Of a stretch of 9,625 nt of DNA, positions 7,124-9,625 are shown in pieces. The notes below the pieces were generated by a model that was not told the origin of the DNA, ran no database searches, and was given only the letters and a program-made list of their open reading frames with translations. The number at the start of each line of letters is the position of its first letter. Positions within the stretch are counted from its first letter, which is position 1. The position numbers were made by a program, and so were the translations under genes. Origin of the DNA: an uncultured Oscillospiraceae bacterium (lineage in GTDB: Bacteria > Bacillota > Clostridia > Oscillospirales > Acutalibacteraceae); assembly GCA_900549945.1 (NCBI GenBank), contig URQJ01000063.1, positions 1-9,625 on the forward strand. Reading direction: 5' to 3'.

Positions 7124-7127
<4 letters not shown>
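6594..7127 (-). CDS. korC: 2-oxoacid:ferredoxin oxidoreductase, gamma subunit
   Basis: The 177-residue protein is the gamma subunit of the thiamine-diphosphate-dependent oxidoreductase encoded with the three genes upstream; this domain is thought to take part in subunit assembly and CoA handling. Evidence is the family start [16 protein letters not shown] (GFGGQG at 10-15), the [16 protein letters not shown] block (38-53), NPNVLVAMN (68-75) and a normal length of about 180. ATG 7127 overlaps the stop of the beta-subunit gene in ATGA (7127-7124), which argues for translational coupling; the open frame extends much further upstream but only as a shadow of the beta gene. It is the last gene of the operon, ending 17 bp before the bidirectional terminator. 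Substrate choice between 2-oxoglutarate and branched-chain oxoacids cannot be read from the sequence. Confidence 0.93.
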
Positions 7128-7879
<752 letters not shown>

Positions 7880-7899
7880 TTTATTCCAGTCCTTTCGCC

Positions 7900-8955
7900 T
7901 TATTTCAGGAGTTTCTTGATTTCGCCGAGCACTTCCTTCGGCGTGGGGATGATGCCGCCCGTGCGGCCGTAGAAATGGACCGGCACGGCGCAGTTCGCGG
8001 CGAGACGGACGTCGTCGACCATCTGGCCCATGCTCATCTCCACGACGAGAAGCTGCTTCGCCTGCTTTGCCGCGCGCTGCACCGCGTCCGCCGGGAACGG
8101 CCAGAGCGTGATCGGGCGGACGAGGCCGACCTTGAGGCCCTCCTCGCGCGCCTTATTGACGGCGCTTCTCGCGACACGGCTCGACGCGCCGTAGGCGACA
8201 ACGATCAGGTCGGCGTCCTCGGTGCGGTACTCCTCCGCGCGCTGCTCGTTCGCCTTGATCGTCTCGTAGCGGGCATAGCGCTCGCGCACGAGATCCTCGA
8301 GGGCGTTCGGCGTCAGATAAAGCGAATTGACGATGTTATGCTTGCGCTTGCCGCCGTGGCCGCAGGCTGCCCACGGCTTATCGGCCGCGGCCTGCGCCGA
8401 TTTTTCCGGCAGCTCGACCGGCTCCATCATCTGGCCGAGCATGCCGTCGGCGAGGATCATCGCGGGCATGCGGTACTGGTCGGCCTTGTCGAACGCGTCG
8501 GAGACGAGGTTGACCATCTCCTGCACCGTGGACGGCGCAAAGACGAGAATCTGGAAATCGCCGTGGCCGAGCGCCTTCGTCGCCTGCCAGTAATCCGCCT
8601 GCGAGGGCTGAATGCCGCCGAGGCCCGGGCCGCCGCGCTGCACGTTGATGATGACGGCCGGCAGGTCGGAGCCCGCCATGTAGGAGATGCCCTCGCCCTT
8701 CAGGCTGATGCCGGGGGAGCTGGAGGAGGTCATCGCGCGCACGCCGGCCGCAGCCGCGCCGAGCACCATATTGACGGCGGCGATTTCCGACTCCGCCTGC
8801 AGATATGTACCGCCGATTTTCGGCATGCGCTTTGCCATATAGGCGGCAAGCTCTGTCTGCGGTGTGATGGGATAGCCGAAGAAGTGGTGGCAGCCCGCCT
8901 GGATTGCGGCCTCGGCGAGCGCCTCGTTGCCCTTCATCAAAACCTTTTCTGCCAT
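7900..8955 (-). CDS. korA: 2-oxoacid:ferredoxin oxidoreductase, alpha subunit (KorA/VorB type)
   Basis: The 351-residue alpha subunit holds the pyrimidine-binding side of the thiamine diphosphate enzyme that converts a 2-oxoacid and CoA to acyl-CoA, CO2 and reduced ferredoxin. Signature blocks are GNEALAEAAIQAG (9-21), FFGYPITPQTE (25-35), QAESEIAAVNM (53-63), TSSSSPGISLKGEGISY (76-92), NVQRGGPGLGGIQPSQ (104-119) and near the C-terminus VVEMSMGQMVDDVR (304-317). Close clostridial homologues are often labelled VorB (3-methyl-2-oxobutanoate) or KorA (2-oxoglutarate), so the substrate is unsettled. I chose ATG 8955 (MAEKVLMKG), with AAAGGA about 11 bases upstream; the longer frame to 9084 only shadows the ferredoxin gene. 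The ferredoxin stop lies 22 bp before it. Confidence 0.94.
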   Translation of the reverse strand: MAEKVLMKGNEALAEAAIQAGCHHFFGYPITPQTELAAYMAKRMPKIGGTYLQAESEIAAVNMVLGAAAAGVRAMTSSSSPGISLKGEGISYMAGSDLPAVIINVQRGGPGLGGIQPSQADYWQATKALGHGDFQILVFAPSTVQEMVNLVSDAFDKADQYRMPAMILADGMLGQMMEPVELPEKSAQAAADKPWAACGHGGKRKHNIVNSLYLTPNALEDLVRERYARYETIKANEQRAEEYRTEDADLIVVAYGASSRVARSAVNKAREEGLKVGLVRPITLWPFPADAVQRAAKQAKQLLVVEMSMGQMVDDVRLAANCAVPVHFYGRTGGIIPTPKEVLGEIKKLLK

Positions 8956-8977
8956 AAATGAAACATTCCTTTCCCTG

Positions 8978-9184
8978 TTAGCGTTCAACTGTAATTGCCG
9001 TATCGGGGCACATGGTGGCGCACGCCGCGCAGCCGACGCAGGCCGCCTCGTCGATGAGCTGCGCCGGGTGGTAGCCCTTCGCATTCAGGCGATCCTTCGC
9101 GAGCGCGATGATTTTCTTCGGACATGCGTTGATGCACATGGAGCAGCCCTTGCACACTTTTTCGTCCACAATAATCCTTGCCAT
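8978..9184 (-). CDS. korD: 2x[4Fe-4S] ferredoxin, delta subunit of the oxidoreductase
   Basis: The 68-residue electron carrier has two complete cluster motifs: CKGCSMCINACP (Cys11, 14, 17, 21) and CVGCAACATMCP (Cys49, 52, 55, 59). The spacer of 27 residues between the motifs, with the DRLNAKGYHP segment, is typical of the ferredoxin-like delta subunit of KOR/VOR complexes. It should pass electrons from the thiamine diphosphate site to external ferredoxin. ATG 9184 has AGGAGG 8 bases upstream. It is the second visible gene of the operon, 15 bp after the stop of the P-loop protein and 22 bp before the alpha subunit. Confidence 0.95.
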   Translation of the reverse strand: MARIIVDEKVCKGCSMCINACPKKIIALAKDRLNAKGYHPAQLIDEAACVGCAACATMCPDTAITVER

Positions 9185-9199
9185 CGTTTTTCCTCCTAG

Positions 9200-9580
9200 T
9201 TAAAAATCCGCTTCGTCCTCCCAGACGAAGTGCACATATCTCCGAACGACCTTGAAGCCCGCGGGCGTTTCCTCCCCGGCCGCAAAATCCGGAACTGTCG
9301 AATACAGAAGCGGCAGGCCGCACAGCCGCGCCGATTCCTCGGCAAAGCCCACGGCGGCCCGCACCGTCTCAAGCGTCGTATCCACGCCGAGGTGCGAGTT
9401 GTTGACGACCGCCGTCGCCTTTAAATGCGACGCGCCCTCGATTTCGCGCAGCAGCGGCAGCGTTTCCTCCGGCTTTGTCGAAAGGATGCGGTAGCGGTTC
9501 ACGACGTAGAGCATCTCGTAGCCGGCGGCTTCGAGCTCGCGGCTGATGCGCCCGAGCGCCGTCGCGCCGACGTCGTCGCC
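9200..9580 (-). CDS. CobQ/ParA-like P-loop nucleotide-binding protein (C-terminal part)
   Basis: The frame is open from the last genomic base (9580) to TAA at 9202-9200, so the N-terminal half, including any Walker A, is missing because the contig ends there. The visible 126 residues begin GDDVGATALGRIS and continue YEMLYVVNRYR, REIEGASHLKATAVVNNSHLG and GLPLLYSTV. This resembles the second half of CobQ/CobB/MinD/ParA-type NTPases, where the N-x-Y/K and VNNS strands help bind the base. Proteins like this accompany kor/vor operons in clostridia; the role is unknown, perhaps in cluster loading or complex assembly (inference). It precedes the ferredoxin by 15 bp and is probably in the same transcript. 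A methionine at 9514 is an internal residue and not a likely start, since the family-like sequence extends upstream of it. Confidence 0.75.
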   Translation of the reverse strand, partial: GDDVGATALGRISRELEAAGYEMLYVVNRYRILSTKPEETLPLLREIEGASHLKATAVVNNSHLGVDTTLETVRAAVGFAEESARLCGLPLLYSTVPDFAAGEETPAGFKVVRRYVHFVWEDEADF

Positions 9581-9625
9581 AGATCGGAAGAGCGTCGTGT
9601 AGGGAAAGAGTGTAGATCTCGGTGG
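9581..9625. other. Illumina TruSeq adapter sequence at the contig end
   Basis: From AGATCGGAAGAGCGTCGTGT to the end, all 45 bases match the reverse complement of the Illumina TruSeq universal adapter as I know it. This is not genomic DNA. It also interrupts the reading frame of the P-loop gene, whose family-like sequence ends abruptly at 9580. Confidence 0.98.

Noticed and set aside
7975..8961. 328-codon plus-strand frame opposite the alpha subunit
   Set aside because: Shadow of korA; composition is Arg/His/Asp-rich as expected for the antisense of a GC-rich gene.

Overview
The window comes from a GC-rich, anaerobic Firmicute, most likely a Clostridia/Oscillospiraceae-type gut bacterium. This is inferred from the four-subunit 2-oxoacid:ferredoxin oxidoreductase, strong AGGAGG-type ribosome binding sites, clostridial-style endolysin repeats and the TcdE-type holin. 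It looks like the end of a draft short-read contig, because the last 45 bases (9581-9625) are Illumina TruSeq adapter and not genome.

Layout. (1) Positions 1-2430, plus strand: the lysis end of a prophage or phage-tail-like element. It holds the C-terminus of a tail-associated, carbohydrate-binding-like protein, a holin, and a large modular endolysin (GH25 muramidase, M23 peptidase, three ChW-like wall-binding repeats), closed by a terminator. The endolysin carries a strong Shine-Dalgarno and ATG exactly between its two catalytic domains. (2) Positions 2431-2890: an AT-richer island with a YoeB-type toxin gene cut by an in-frame TGA and no recognisable antitoxin. It lies between two near-copies of the same terminator hairpin. 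(3) Positions 2902-5709, minus strand: a fused ATPase-permease of the MacB/FtsX class with a very large acidic, Met-rich extracellular domain. It is divergent from (4) 5992-6504, plus strand, a short XRE regulator with a membrane-anchored C-terminus. The 282-bp space between them holds promoter-like elements and an inverted repeat. (5) Positions 6594-9580, minus strand: an operon reading CobQ/ParA-like P-loop protein (5' end lost), 2x[4Fe-4S] ferredoxin, alpha, beta and gamma subunits of a 2-oxoacid (branched-chain/2-oxoglutarate) ferredoxin oxidoreductase. It ends at a perfect bidirectional hairpin shared with the convergent XRE gene.

How they work together. The holin and endolysin form a standard lysis cassette. 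The ABC transporter and XRE gene look like a divergent regulator/transporter pair. The kor/vor genes encode a complete thiamine-diphosphate oxidoreductase that decarboxylates 2-oxoacids to acyl-CoA and reduces ferredoxin. No CRISPR array, tRNA, rRNA or insertion sequence was seen. I see no clearly new system; the most notable points are the internal start in the endolysin, the nonsense-broken orphan toxin with its paired terminators, and the adapter at the contig end.
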